From: Acidobacteriota bacterium
GTDB lineage: Bacteria; Acidobacteriota; Blastocatellia; Pyrinomonadales; Pyrinomonadaceae
NCBI GenBank assembly: GCA_016718135.1
Contig: JADKEF010000001.1
Location: 617,001-681,000, forward strand
Length of the DNA: 64,000 nucleotides
Reading direction: 5' to 3'
The notes under the pieces: model-generated
What the model was told of the DNA's origin: nothing
Seen by the model: the letters and a program-made list of their open reading frames with translations, nothing else
The model's database searches: none
In this document: positions 18,887-28,032 of the stretch, in pieces
How positions within the stretch are numbered: the first letter of the stretch is position 1
Layout of the letters: each line of letters begins with the position of its first letter
Position numbers and translations under genes: made by a program

Positions 18887-19642
18887 TTATCTAATGCGTT
18901 CGTCGCTCTCAATGCGGCCGTCGCGGATGGTAATAACTCGATGGGCTCGTTCAGCAACCTCGGGTTCGTGTGTCACGAGAATAATTGTGTTGCCTTCCTC
19001 ATGGAGCTTTTCGAAAAGATGCATGATCTCAACGCTGGTTTTTGAATCGAGAGCGCCAGTCGGTTCATCCGCGAGCAGGATCGACGGATGATTTACCAGA
19101 GCTCGTGCGATCGCAACACGCTGACGCTGCCCACCCGACAGCTCATTAGGGCGATGCATGACCCGGTCGCCCAACTCCACCGATTGAAGAGCGGCCCTTG
19201 CCTTTTCGTTTCGTTCAGCTGCACGCATCCCGGCGTAAATAAGGGGGAGTTCAACATTGTGCAGGGCAGTTGCCCTTGCGAGCAGGTTAAAAGTCTGGAA
19301 CACGAAACCAACTTCTTTGTTGCGAATACGGGCAAGTTCGTCGTCGGTCATTTCTGAAACGCGATTCCCGTTGATCCAGTACTCACCCTTCGTGGGTGAG
19401 TCGAGACAGCCGATCAGGTTCATTAGAGTAGATTTGCCCGAGCCGGAAGGACCAATGATCGCAAGGTATTCGTTCTTCTCAACCTGAAACGAAACATCGC
19501 GAAGTGCGTGCAATTCCTCGGTGCCCATCTGGTATGTTTTCCAAATGTTACGCATCGAAATAAGTGCCTCAGCACCCGGAGCTTCGATTATCTCCGCCGC
19601 TGTCGCGGTCGCGACACTTCCATTGCTGTTTTCTTCTTCCAT
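18887..19642 (-). CDS. ABC transporter ATPase, MacB/LolD type
   Basis: 251 residues from ATG 19642. Walker A GPSGSGKST, signature LSGGQRQRVAIARAL, Walker B ILLADEPTGALD, H-loop VTHE. This class powers FtsX-type permeases. The frame extends upstream to 19696, but the extra residues (LTTDNRQP) are a translation of an intergenic repeat, so the start is placed at MEEENS; the ribosome site there (AGG) is weak. It lies between the adaptor and the permeases in the operon. Confidence 0.92.
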   Translation of the reverse strand: MEEENSNGSVATATAAEIIEAPGAEALISMRNIWKTYQMGTEELHALRDVSFQVEKNEYLAIIGPSGSGKSTLMNLIGCLDSPTKGEYWINGNRVSEMTDDELARIRNKEVGFVFQTFNLLARATALHNVELPLIYAGMRAAERNEKARAALQSVELGDRVMHRPNELSGGQRQRVAIARALVNHPSILLADEPTGALDSKTSVEIMHLFEKLHEEGNTIILVTHEPEVAERAHRVITIRDGRIESDERIR

Positions 19643-19654
19643 AAACCTGTACAT

Positions 19655-19740
19655 CGGTTGTCGGTTGTCGGTCGTAAGTTGTCGGAAGGGCATCACGAGG
19701 TTTCCAGTCGTTTAGGAAACTGACAACCGACTACTGAAAC
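19655..19740. repeat. GACAACCGAC-type intergenic repeat with inverted arms
   Basis: Tandem CGGTTGTCGGTTGTCGGT units (19655-19672) face GACAACCGAC at 19722-19731; GTTTCC (19700) and GGAAAC (19715) form an inner hairpin. It separates the adaptor and ATPase genes and inflates the apparent ATPase N-terminus. Confidence 0.6.
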
Positions 19741-21281
19741 TACGATTTATTTGCTGCTTCGCCTTCTTTCTTTACCTGTTTCTTAACCACGGCTCCATCT
19801 TTGAGCGTATTTAGGATCCGACTTGGGCCAGTTATTACTTCGTCACCCGCCTTCAAGCCACTAATTATCTGGCGATCGGATTCGCCAATGATACCTGTCT
19901 CGACTTCGACGAATTTCGCCTTATTGCCGTCAAGAACATAAACGCCGGTAATAGTCTTCGGCTTATCAGCCGGAACCGGAGCATCGCCTTGTAATGTTGG
20001 CGACGGAGCGGCCTCAGGCTTCTTCTCAATAACTGCTTGGAGCGGCACAGCGATCACATCATTGACGGTCTTCGTAGTGATCTCAGCCGTCGCACTCATC
20101 CCGGGACGTAGACCGCTCTTCATTTCTTCAGGCAGATCTTTCAGTTCGATGACAACGCGAAACTCTTTCGCTTCCTGGACGTTGATATTTACCGAAAGGC
20201 CTCCGCTGGTCTGCGATTTTCCAACTGCGAGAGGCGTTTTCTGTTTTACCTCGCCCAATATCTCCTTATCACCAAGAGCATCAACCTTGATCTTTGCCTT
20301 TTGGCCGACCTCAACCTTGTCGATCGATGTTTCGTCTACCTTGACCTCGACATTGATCGAAGACATATCTGCGATCGTCAAAAGTGCCGTGGTCGAAAGC
20401 CCGGCGACTGCAAATGTACCAACCTTTGAAGGGATCTCAGCGATCACACCGTTGATCGGTGCGTATTGCATTGTCTTGTCACGTTGGCTACGCGAACCAC
20501 GAAGGGTTGCCGATTGTTGATTGACACGCGACTGACTCGAATTTACGTTTAGGTTTGCTGTGTCGACCGCACGGCGTGCATCGCGAACGGCAACGTTCTG
20601 TTGTGCTACACGTGCTTGAGCGTCTTTAATACCGAGATTCTGCTGCTGCAGACGAGCCTGAGCATTACGAAGGGCGATCTCTGCAGTATCGACACGATCC
20701 TTCGCCGCATCGTAATTCAAACGCGACTCAACACCGGATTCAAAAAGCTGGCCAGTGCGCTGGAATTCACGTTTGGCGACAGCGAGAGCCTTCTGCTCAC
20801 GGTCAACATCCGTTTGTGCCGCAACTAGCTGCTGGCGGGCCGAATCGACAGCGAGTTGAGCAACATTCAACTGCTGCTGTGCCTGTGCGTAATTATTTTG
20901 AGCAGCGAGTACCTGGGATTGAGACACACGAACATCGTCCTGCGCCCCCTGAAACGCAGCAAGCTGTGCATCGGTCGAGGCTTGGAGTTGGTTCGGATCG
21001 AGGCGAACGAGCGGCTGGCCCTTGACGACCTGATCGCCCTCTTTCACATAGATCTCTTCGATGCGGCCCTGTACTTCACTCGTTACGTTCTGAAACTGGA
21101 TCGGCCGCACCTCGCCCGACGATGTCACCGTCGAACGCAATTCCTTCCGCATCTCGACCTTGACCACCGTCACCTCCGGCGTGTCGGTGCGTGTCGCCAA
21201 AATGCTGCCTGTAATAATGATCGCCAGGACGACGAGTGCCGCCGCCCCAATAATGATCTTCGCTTTACGGCTCAATGCCAT
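19740..21281 (-). CDS. MacA-like periplasmic adaptor (HlyD/RND membrane fusion family)
   Basis: 513 residues: N-terminal signal anchor (IIIGAAALVVLAIIITGSIL), biotinyl-lipoyl half-motif (GRIEEIYVKEGDQVVKGQPL), a long Gln/Ala-rich alpha-hairpin coiled coil (about 80-270), then beta-barrel and membrane-proximal domains with an extended C-terminus. It would bridge the inner-membrane permeases to an outer-membrane channel. It is the first gene of the five-gene efflux operon. The coiled coil is long for MacA, which may reflect a different partner. Confidence 0.92.
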   Translation of the reverse strand: MALSRKAKIIIGAAALVVLAIIITGSILATRTDTPEVTVVKVEMRKELRSTVTSSGEVRPIQFQNVTSEVQGRIEEIYVKEGDQVVKGQPLVRLDPNQLQASTDAQLAAFQGAQDDVRVSQSQVLAAQNNYAQAQQQLNVAQLAVDSARQQLVAAQTDVDREQKALAVAKREFQRTGQLFESGVESRLNYDAAKDRVDTAEIALRNAQARLQQQNLGIKDAQARVAQQNVAVRDARRAVDTANLNVNSSQSRVNQQSATLRGSRSQRDKTMQYAPINGVIAEIPSKVGTFAVAGLSTTALLTIADMSSINVEVKVDETSIDKVEVGQKAKIKVDALGDKEILGEVKQKTPLAVGKSQTSGGLSVNINVQEAKEFRVVIELKDLPEEMKSGLRPGMSATAEITTKTVNDVIAVPLQAVIEKKPEAAPSPTLQGDAPVPADKPKTITGVYVLDGNKAKFVEVETGIIGESDRQIISGLKAGDEVITGPSRILNTLKDGAVVKKQVKKEGEAANKS

Positions 21282-21563
21282 AGTTATCTGTTCCTCTCAA
21301 GAATAAAGTCTCTGTTTCCAGAGTATAGCGAAATTTGAACTGCTCGTCGTGTCAAGCAGGTACTACGACATCATTTTTAGCAATGTTTCAAAAAAGTTAG
21401 GAGATCTAAGAGTGCATGGAAGCAAACGAATGATCGGATTTCGGGTTTCTGGCGGTTTGACCTACGAACTACTTCGAATTAGCATTTACGAAAAATGCGG
21501 TTAGTTGTAGAATAATCCATTGCAGAAGATCGACGAGTGGATCGGTCTGGCCTTCGAGAAGAT

Positions 21564-22190
21564 ATGATGAGATGCCCAACATGCCAAACGGCAAATCTTG
21601 AATCATCACGCTTTTGCGATGAGTGTGGGACGCGGCTTGTTGCACCGCCGATGGCGGGGCAGCACGTCGAACCCCAGGTCACAGCACCACCGGCCTATGT
21701 GCCACCGCAGCCCGCTACCGTCTCTCAGCCAAACCCTGCGGCGCATTCAAATCCTGTTGCGAGACCGGTAAGCGTAACGTCGATCGGCGTTCCCGCCATG
21801 GATTTGGAGGTCGAGACACGTGTCTCAATGCAGGGCTTGAACGCAACTTCTGGTGTCGCACACGCAACATTGATGATCGAGCGTGGCGATATTACCGGCA
21901 CCGAATTTAAGTTGGTCAATGATGAGTCCACGATCGGACGTTGGGACGCGGACAATGGTATTTTTCCCGATGTCGATCTTGACGCCCACGATTCAGATGC
22001 AAAGGTCTCGCGACGTCACGCTCGCATTGTCCGCAATAACGGTAGTTATTTCATTGAGGATCTAGGTTCAACCAACGGCACATATGTAAATCGCGGCCGC
22101 CGACTCCTGCCCGGCAACCCGCAGGCTCTGAGCGACGGTGACGAGGTCATTGTCGGAAAGACATTTTTACGTTTTCAGATCACACATTAA
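21564..22190 (+). CDS. Zinc-ribbon FHA domain protein
   Basis: 208 residues. An N-terminal zinc ribbon (CPTC...CDEC at about residues 4-24), a Pro-rich linker (to ~65) and a C-terminal FHA domain (about 105-205) with the phosphothreonine-binding core: GR (STIGRW), RRHARI and GSTNGTYVN. FHA domains bind phosphothreonine peptides, so it is a likely target or adaptor of the kinase encoded just downstream. ATG 21564 is chosen because it directly precedes the zinc ribbon and follows GAG-AAG; the frame is open back to 21537. Confidence 0.85.
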   Translation: MMRCPTCQTANLESSRFCDECGTRLVAPPMAGQHVEPQVTAPPAYVPPQPATVSQPNPAAHSNPVARPVSVTSIGVPAMDLEVETRVSMQGLNATSGVAHATLMIERGDITGTEFKLVNDESTIGRWDADNGIFPDVDLDAHDSDAKVSRRHARIVRNNGSYFIEDLGSTNGTYVNRGRRLLPGNPQALSDGDEVIVGKTFLRFQITH

Positions 22191-22220
22191 GCTCTTGTTC
22201 TCCGAAGTTGGTATACATTA

Positions 22221-22853
22221 ATGGTTCCGTGTCGAGACTGTGGCCAAGAGGTCGCTGAAAATGCTGAGTTTTGTCCCTACTGCGGTGCTACGCAAGCTGC
22301 GCCGATCGAGGTTGCGCCAGAGCAACAGGAACTCGCCCTCGAGAGTGATTCGGAAGGGGACGTGAGCGAGGGACCGATGGTCCAGGATGTTCCTGAACCG
22401 ATCGAGTCTCCAGAGATCGAGGTGATAGCAACAGGCGGTCAGCCGGATGTTTCGACGGATGATCTCGACGAGGCTCCGGCCGCAATTCCCACGGGAGAAC
22501 CATTAGAGGCTGCCCCCGATACCGCTCACGTGGTTACGGGGAGACTGCACCCAAACGCTCTTCTCTCAAAACTCTCAGCGAAGGCACCTTACTCTACAAC
22601 CGCTACCAGATCGCCAAGAAAATTGGCGGTGGCGGAATGGGAGCCGTATATCTCGCATTTGATCAAAACCTGGGCGGCGTCGAACGTGCCGTCAAAGAGA
22701 TGGTTCAATCGAGCATCGAGGAAGAGCAGCAAACCAAGGCGATCGATGATTTCAAACGTGAATCGACTATTCTTTCGACGCTCGACCACCCCGCGATACC
22801 GACTATTTACGATTATTTCTTCGACGACGGAGAGGGTCGGTTTTATCTGGTGA
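22221..22853 (+). CDS. Zinc-ribbon N-terminus of Ser/Thr kinase (frameshifted near 22538)
   Basis: Residues 1-107 are real: a zinc ribbon (CRDC...CPYC) and an acidic, Glu/Pro-rich linker. After VVTG the frame diverges. Adding one G to the GGGG run at 22538-22541 continues as ETAPKRSSLKTLSEGTLL and leads directly into the kinase glycine loop in the next frame. Residues after ~107 in this frame (to 22853) are out-of-frame translation of the kinase. One intact gene of about 571 residues is the natural reading. Confidence 0.7.
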   Translation: MVPCRDCGQEVAENAEFCPYCGATQAAPIEVAPEQQELALESDSEGDVSEGPMVQDVPEPIESPEIEVIATGGQPDVSTDDLDEAPAAIPTGEPLEAAPDTAHVVTGRLHPNALLSKLSAKAPYSTTATRSPRKLAVAEWEPYISHLIKTWAASNVPSKRWFNRASRKSSKPRRSMISNVNRLFFRRSTTPRYRLFTIISSTTERVGFIW

Positions 22854-23935
22854 TGAAATATATCACGGGCGGGGATCTCGCGGGGAGGCTTCGCTCAGCC
22901 CCTGCGGGAAAGATCGAGGAACGCCAGGTGACCGAATGGGCGATCCAAGTGGCGGATGTGCTCGCATATCTTCACGGGCTGCCGGAAACGATCGTTTATC
23001 GCGATCTAAAACCTTCAAACATCATGCTTGATGGCAATACGGGCCGCGTCATGTTGATCGATTTTGGCATTGCACGAGCCATTAACCAGGAAGAAAAAGG
23101 CGTTACCGCAGTTGGCACGATGGGCTATGCACCGCCGGAGTTGTTTTCGGGACAGGTTGAACCTCGTTCTGATATATATAGCCTCGGTTCGACGATGTTT
23201 CATTTGCTGACCGGAGCCGATCCTCAGAATAATCCTCTCCTGATCTTCGATTTTCAAAAGAATCCGCGGCCGCGACAGATCAATTCGCAGCTTTCCGATC
23301 AGATGGAACGCATCTTAATGCGCGCAGTCGAATACAACGCGGACCACCGTTTTTCTTCGGCAGAAGAGATGCGACAGACGTTGAATGCTCATCTCGAGAA
23401 TCTAATGCGTGGCAATGTGACTTATGGAGTCAGCGAAGCTCCGGCCGCAGTTAGTCTCTCTAGCCAGCTTGTTTTCTGCGGTTTTTGCGGCCAGCGGATC
23501 GTCGCAAGCGATATGTTCTGCGCGTTTTGCGGAGCAAAACAGCCGATCGCTCAACAGGGTGTTCACGCGGAGATATATCCAAGAACTGCCGCAACCGCAA
23601 AACTCATTATTGACGGCACGAGCGAGCTCGACATGCCGGTCTTCACGCTTGAGAAGAATGAGAACCTTCTCGGTAGACGTGATCCTACTGCAAATATTTT
23701 TCCGGAAGTCGATCTTTCACGATTTGATCCGCAGACAAAGATCTCCCGCCGCCACGCGCGCATATGGCGCGATGGCGGCGCATTCTTGGTCGAAGATCTT
23801 GGCTCGTCGAATGGGACGGTGCTGATCGCCGGGACGAGCGAGACCGTTCGCCTCACGCCGCGAATGCCGCATCCGCTTTCGAGCGGTGACCGTCTGAGGA
23901 TTGGCGATACGACCCTGCATTTCTTGATGAGCTAG
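22637..23935 (+). CDS. Serine/threonine protein kinase with C-terminal zinc ribbon and FHA domain
   Basis: The kinase frame is homologous from 22542; the ATG at 22637 lies inside the glycine loop (IGGGGMGAVY), so this is the larger part of a split gene. Catalytic elements: Lys in RAVKEM, YRDLKPSN (Tyr replaces the usual His of HRD), DFG in IDFGIA, APPE. After the kinase come a second zinc ribbon (CGFCGQ...CAFCG) and an FHA domain (LLGRRD, RRHARI, GSSNGTVL). No transmembrane segment is evident, so the kinase is likely cytosolic. It phosphorylates Ser/Thr, and the FHA probably recruits phosphorylated partners or itself. Confidence 0.88.
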   Translation: MGAVYLAFDQNLGGVERAVKEMVQSSIEEEQQTKAIDDFKRESTILSTLDHPAIPTIYDYFFDDGEGRFYLVMKYITGGDLAGRLRSAPAGKIEERQVTEWAIQVADVLAYLHGLPETIVYRDLKPSNIMLDGNTGRVMLIDFGIARAINQEEKGVTAVGTMGYAPPELFSGQVEPRSDIYSLGSTMFHLLTGADPQNNPLLIFDFQKNPRPRQINSQLSDQMERILMRAVEYNADHRFSSAEEMRQTLNAHLENLMRGNVTYGVSEAPAAVSLSSQLVFCGFCGQRIVASDMFCAFCGAKQPIAQQGVHAEIYPRTAATAKLIIDGTSELDMPVFTLEKNENLLGRRDPTANIFPEVDLSRFDPQTKISRRHARIWRDGGAFLVEDLGSSNGTVLIAGTSETVRLTPRMPHPLSSGDRLRIGDTTLHFLMS

Positions 23936-23938
23936 CTT

Positions 23939-24430
23939 ATGGCAACCACCGCTGACAACGTGATCCCGGCAAAAACTGAGGCCGACAAGATCGTCAATTT
24001 TTCCCCCGAACGGCTCAAGGCGCCATTTTTCCTGCGTGTTGCGGCGTTCTGCATCGATTATATTATCCTTATAGGATTACCGATCGCGTGGCTCGTCGCA
24101 ACAAAGTTCTTTGGCGAACCGGGATCGCAGGGAATATCAAATTTCATCTGGGTCATAGGGGCAATACTACTTATCGTCAATCTTTTGCTTTTCCCGCTGC
24201 TCAGGGGGCAAACGGTGGGCAAGATGATCACGGGCCTTACTATCGTAAATTCGGATGGCACTGATCTTCGGCTTGGCGGCATTCTTAGACGAAATGTGAT
24301 TGGCTATCTGATAACCGTCGCTACACTTGGTCTCGGTTTTCTGATCTCAGGTATCAATTCAAGTGGCCGTGCTCTTCACGATTTCCTCGGTGGAACGGTC
24401 GTTGTTCGCGGGCGAAAAGTTCAATTATAG
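23939..24430 (+). CDS. RDD family membrane protein
   Basis: 163 residues with the RDD hallmarks: FFLRVAAFCIDYIIL (Arg, Asp), a second hydrophobic segment with GQTVGKMITGL, and a third near the C-terminus (RALHDFLGGTVVV). Three or four helices. RDD proteins are small membrane proteins, proposed in some cases to be transporters. It sits three bases after the kinase stop and four before the phosphatase, so it may be the membrane component or target of this signalling set. Confidence 0.85.
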   Translation: MATTADNVIPAKTEADKIVNFSPERLKAPFFLRVAAFCIDYIILIGLPIAWLVATKFFGEPGSQGISNFIWVIGAILLIVNLLLFPLLRGQTVGKMITGLTIVNSDGTDLRLGGILRRNVIGYLITVATLGLGFLISGINSSGRALHDFLGGTVVVRGRKVQL

Positions 24431-24434
24431 ATCT

Positions 24435-26096
24435 ATGGCGAATCTTACTGTAAGGCATCCAAACGGAAATACCGATACCTTTCCAGTATCGCGGCTTAGG
24501 ACGACCATTGGCCGTTCGGCCCGCAGCGATGTCTGTATACCCGATGCTTTTGCCTCCCGTCTTCACGCGGAGATCCGGCAGGAAGGGGACAATTTTTGGC
24601 TCGTCGACCTTGGTTCTGCAAATGGTACCCGTCTGAACGGTTCACCTGTGTCAGGGACTCTACCGCTCTATACCGGCGGCGAGGTGCAGATCGGTGAGAC
24701 TCGAATTATCTTTGACAGCGGTGTGCAGCCTCCCCGAAGCTTCAGCTCGACGCTGATCGCTGACAACACCGACGCTCTCGATCCGTCAAATACGATCTCA
24801 CTGACCGCGCGTCGTCATCCGACGACCGAAATGCTCGACTCATCAATGATGAAGAGCCGCACGGATCTGCTCAGCCTAATCTCAAAGGTAGGCGTCGCTC
24901 TACTTTCGTCCAGCGGTCTTGACGACACTCTCAATCAGGTTGCGGCTCTCGTATTCGAAGCAGTCCCTGCCGAACGCGTTGTTATCATGCTACGCGAAGA
25001 GACGACGGGCAGTGACATGCAGATCAAGGTTGCTCGCGTTCGCGGAAGTGAGGAAACGGTCGATGAGGTCCGCATCAGCCGTGCGATCATGACCGAGGTC
25101 ATCGAGAACGGCAAATCCGTCCTTACTTCTGACGCACAACAGGATCCGAGATTCGCGAGTCAAACGATAGTGTTGCAGGGAATTCGTTCCGTTCTCGCAG
25201 TACCTTTGAGCGTCGATGAACGCCACGTTTTTGGTATTATTTATGCCGATTCGCCAACCAATCAGGCGAGCTTCAACCCGGAACATCTCGATATCCTGAC
25301 CACACTCGCGTCAGTAGCATCGATCCGCGTTGAAAACGCCACGCTCCTTGACGAAAGATTGCAACGCGAGCGTATGGAGAGGGAACTGGAACTGGCAACT
25401 GAGATCCAACAGCGTTTCCAGCCGTCAGGCCCGCCGACGGTCGAAGGGTATGAATTCCAGGGAATTTCGTTCTCATGTTACGAGATCGGAGGCGATTATT
25501 ACGACTTTATACCAAGGCATAACGGCACGATGCTCGTTGCTCTTGGCGATGTTTCTGGTAAAGGAACGTCCGCATCTCTCCTAATGTCTAGCCTTCACGC
25601 GGCTATTCACGGCCAGGTTGCCGCCAAAACACCGCTTGCCGAGCTCGTTACTTCGGTTAACGTATATCTGGCCGAAAATACACCCGCTAACCGATTTATT
25701 ACGCTATTTGTCGCAGAGCTCGATCCGGCGACCGGAAAACTTACTTACATCAACGCCGGGCACAATCCACCGCTGATTGCCCGTGCTGACGGTTCCATAG
25801 AGTTGGTTGAATCCGGCGGCTTGCCGTTGGGGCTTATGGATTTTGCTGAGTATGAATCCGGTGAAGCTCAACTGGGTCATGGCGATGTTCTCGTTGTGTA
25901 TTCCGACGGTGTTTCAGAGGCGAACAATCTCGCTGAGGACGAATTCGGGATGGAGCGACTAAAGCAAGTCGTAAGCAGCAATGTCGGCCGTTCGGCATCG
26001 GGTATTCGTGATAAGGTCGAATCGGCCCTCTCAGATTTCACCGGAACCGCTGCTCCGAATGACGATATCACCCTTGTTATCGTTAAAAAGCTATAG
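24435..26096 (+). CDS. FHA-GAF-PP2C (SpoIIE/RsbU-type) protein phosphatase
   Basis: 553 residues: N-terminal FHA domain (TTIGRS, SRLHAEI, SANGTRLN; about 10-95), a GAF domain (~155-310), a short coiled-coil linker (RMERELELATEIQQRF) and a SpoIIE/PPM phosphatase domain (~340-550) with metal-binding Asp residues in GGDYYDF, ALGDVSGKG, VYSDGV and NDDITLVIV. The linker-phosphatase layout is that of RsbU-like stress phosphatases acting on anti-sigma antagonists. The FHA suggests recruitment to a phosphothreonine protein, plausibly a product of the neighbouring kinase. Start at ATG 24435; the frame is open further upstream inside the RDD gene. Confidence 0.92.
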   Translation: MANLTVRHPNGNTDTFPVSRLRTTIGRSARSDVCIPDAFASRLHAEIRQEGDNFWLVDLGSANGTRLNGSPVSGTLPLYTGGEVQIGETRIIFDSGVQPPRSFSSTLIADNTDALDPSNTISLTARRHPTTEMLDSSMMKSRTDLLSLISKVGVALLSSSGLDDTLNQVAALVFEAVPAERVVIMLREETTGSDMQIKVARVRGSEETVDEVRISRAIMTEVIENGKSVLTSDAQQDPRFASQTIVLQGIRSVLAVPLSVDERHVFGIIYADSPTNQASFNPEHLDILTTLASVASIRVENATLLDERLQRERMERELELATEIQQRFQPSGPPTVEGYEFQGISFSCYEIGGDYYDFIPRHNGTMLVALGDVSGKGTSASLLMSSLHAAIHGQVAAKTPLAELVTSVNVYLAENTPANRFITLFVAELDPATGKLTYINAGHNPPLIARADGSIELVESGGLPLGLMDFAEYESGEAQLGHGDVLVVYSDGVSEANNLAEDEFGMERLKQVVSSNVGRSASGIRDKVESALSDFTGTAAPNDDITLVIVKKL

Positions 26097-26167
26097 TTAA
26101 AACTTGTTGACCATCTGCGGCCTAATCGTCTAAAATTAGGTTGGCGCTTCTTACCGCCTCCCCGCAG

Positions 26168-28018
26168 ATGCCCACCACTAATAAGAGAGTCAGTCTCATT
26201 ATCTTCGTCGTTGCCACGCTCCTGCTCGTCGGGCTGGTACCACTTGTCATGACGGGCTGGCTGCTTTCAGAGAAAAGCGGCCGCGAACTGCGCTCGGCGG
26301 AAAATCGCTATCAGATCCAATTGGTGCAGGAGAAGGCCCGCCAGATCGAGATGTTCGGACGTCGTTGGACGTCGATCGTATCAGGTCTCTCGACCGCTCT
26401 AGAGCTCGCGAATGACCCTGCGGTGATCTCATCTGCACAAACTGAGATAAAGCTCGGCTCGATCCTCCGAGAACAGCCTGAGCTCGTCGCACTCTACGTA
26501 AAGCCCGCAAATTCCGATTCGCTTTCCGTTTTTCGCTCAGAGTCGATGACAAGGGAGCAGGTCGAAGCGATCGCCGTCGAGATGGGAGCCTATCAAGGAA
26601 GAACAAAGATCCGGGCTGGCGAACCGAAACAAGTCGGTGCGAATGGGCACTCTGTGATGCCGTTTGCGTCCACCGTAACGCTCAATGGCGAAAGGGCTGC
26701 CGATATAGTCGCAATAGCGTCTTTGCAGCAGATCTCGCAGGGCGTCGTCGGGATGAACGCCGCGAACGAGGCTGACCTGTGGAAAGCTGGTTTGCCAATG
26801 GTTTTCGTCGTCGATGGAGCCGGACGTGCCATCTTTCACCCGGACGCCGCCGTTGTCCGAGCACGCAAGCCGATGGCTGATCTCAAGATCGTTGACGAAT
26901 GGCTGGAGTCCGGATTGCAGGTTCAATCTGCTCTTGTTCCATTTACCGGAACGTACAACGAAGTAAGCCATGAGATGATCGGTGCATATTCCACGGCGGT
27001 GATCGCGGACGGATTCAACGTCGGCGTCATCGCGATGCAGGATGAGACTCGGGCACTTGCATCGGTCGGCGAGATGCGGAATCAGACATGGCTTATTAGC
27101 ATGGCTTTCGCTCTCTTTGCCTTGATCGCTGGGCTTGTATTGTCGCGGTATCTGACGTCGCCCATTATGCGCCTCGTAGATGCGGCAAAGCAGATCGCCG
27201 ACGGCGACTACTCCGGCCGGGTCGACACGCAGAACATCACCGAGGTCGGCACTCTCGCTGAGACCTTCAATTTCATGAGCGGCAAGATCGAGGACCAGAT
27301 CGCCAATCTCGCAAAAGCGGCTCAGGAGAACCGCGAACTCTTCGTCGGCACCGTCAAGGCACTCGCCGCGGCTATCGACGGCAAAGACAAATACACCCGC
27401 GGCCACAGCGAACGAGTCGCTCGCATTTCCGTCGCGATCGGCCGCCGGATGAATCTCCCTGCCGACGAACTCGAAACGCTCCGGATCTCCGCGCTACTAC
27501 ATGACATCGGTAAGATCGCGGTGGATGACAGCATACTTAAGAAGCCATCTGCACTGACGGACGCAGAGTTTGAGATCATGAAGACCCACCCGATGCGTGG
27601 CTACAAGATCATGTCGCAAATTCCTGCGATGGAACCATACCTTCCCGGTATGTACATGCACCATGAAATGGTGAATGGCCAAGGTTACCCACAAGGCCTG
27701 ACGGACAAAGAGATCCCTTTGCAGGCAAAGATCGTGTCGGTGGCTGACACCTTCGACGCGATGACGATCGACCGACCGTATTCGAAGGGAATGGAATTGC
27801 AGCCGGCGCTCGAACGCCTTCGTAGCTTTGTTGGCACGCGGTATCAATCCGATGTGGTCGAGGCTCTCATTGTCGCGTGCAACGCCGGCGAGGTCGCAAA
27901 CGGTATCGTCCGTCAATTGGCGACAAAGCGTGCTGCCACGGTAGTTGACGAACCCCAAGCTCCTACTGCCACATTGGTCGAGGAAGAAGAGGAGATCCTC
28001 GAGTTGATGGTCGCTTAG
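26168..28018 (+). CDS. HD-GYP domain protein with extracytoplasmic sensor and HAMP
   Basis: 616 residues from ATG 26168 (a TTG at 26141 is possible). A transmembrane helix (about 10-32), a periplasmic sensor region (to ~310), a second helix (LISMAFALFALIAGLVLS), HAMP (RYLTSPIMRLVDAAKQIADG) and HD-GYP. The HD-GYP shows HSERVARI, LLHDIGKI, the HHE motif (MHHEMVNGQGYP) and GYPQGL. Such proteins usually hydrolyse c-di-GMP to pGG/GMP. It follows the FHA-phosphatase and probably belongs to the same signalling operon. Confidence 0.92.
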   Translation: MPTTNKRVSLIIFVVATLLLVGLVPLVMTGWLLSEKSGRELRSAENRYQIQLVQEKARQIEMFGRRWTSIVSGLSTALELANDPAVISSAQTEIKLGSILREQPELVALYVKPANSDSLSVFRSESMTREQVEAIAVEMGAYQGRTKIRAGEPKQVGANGHSVMPFASTVTLNGERAADIVAIASLQQISQGVVGMNAANEADLWKAGLPMVFVVDGAGRAIFHPDAAVVRARKPMADLKIVDEWLESGLQVQSALVPFTGTYNEVSHEMIGAYSTAVIADGFNVGVIAMQDETRALASVGEMRNQTWLISMAFALFALIAGLVLSRYLTSPIMRLVDAAKQIADGDYSGRVDTQNITEVGTLAETFNFMSGKIEDQIANLAKAAQENRELFVGTVKALAAAIDGKDKYTRGHSERVARISVAIGRRMNLPADELETLRISALLHDIGKIAVDDSILKKPSALTDAEFEIMKTHPMRGYKIMSQIPAMEPYLPGMYMHHEMVNGQGYPQGLTDKEIPLQAKIVSVADTFDAMTIDRPYSKGMELQPALERLRSFVGTRYQSDVVEALIVACNAGEVANGIVRQLATKRAATVVDEPQAPTATLVEEEEEILELMVA

Positions 28019-28032
28019 GTCAGGAGAGCGTG

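Noticed and set aside
19643..19696. N-terminal extension of the MacB-like ATPase (LTTDNRQP)
   Set aside because: Translation of the GACAACCGAC intergenic repeat, not conserved protein.
21282..21563. RNA gene or promoter in the 280-base divergent gap between the MacA-like gene and the FHA gene
   Set aside because: No tRNA-like fold, convincing promoter pair or strong repeat was found; only a weak GCATTT/AAATGC hairpin.
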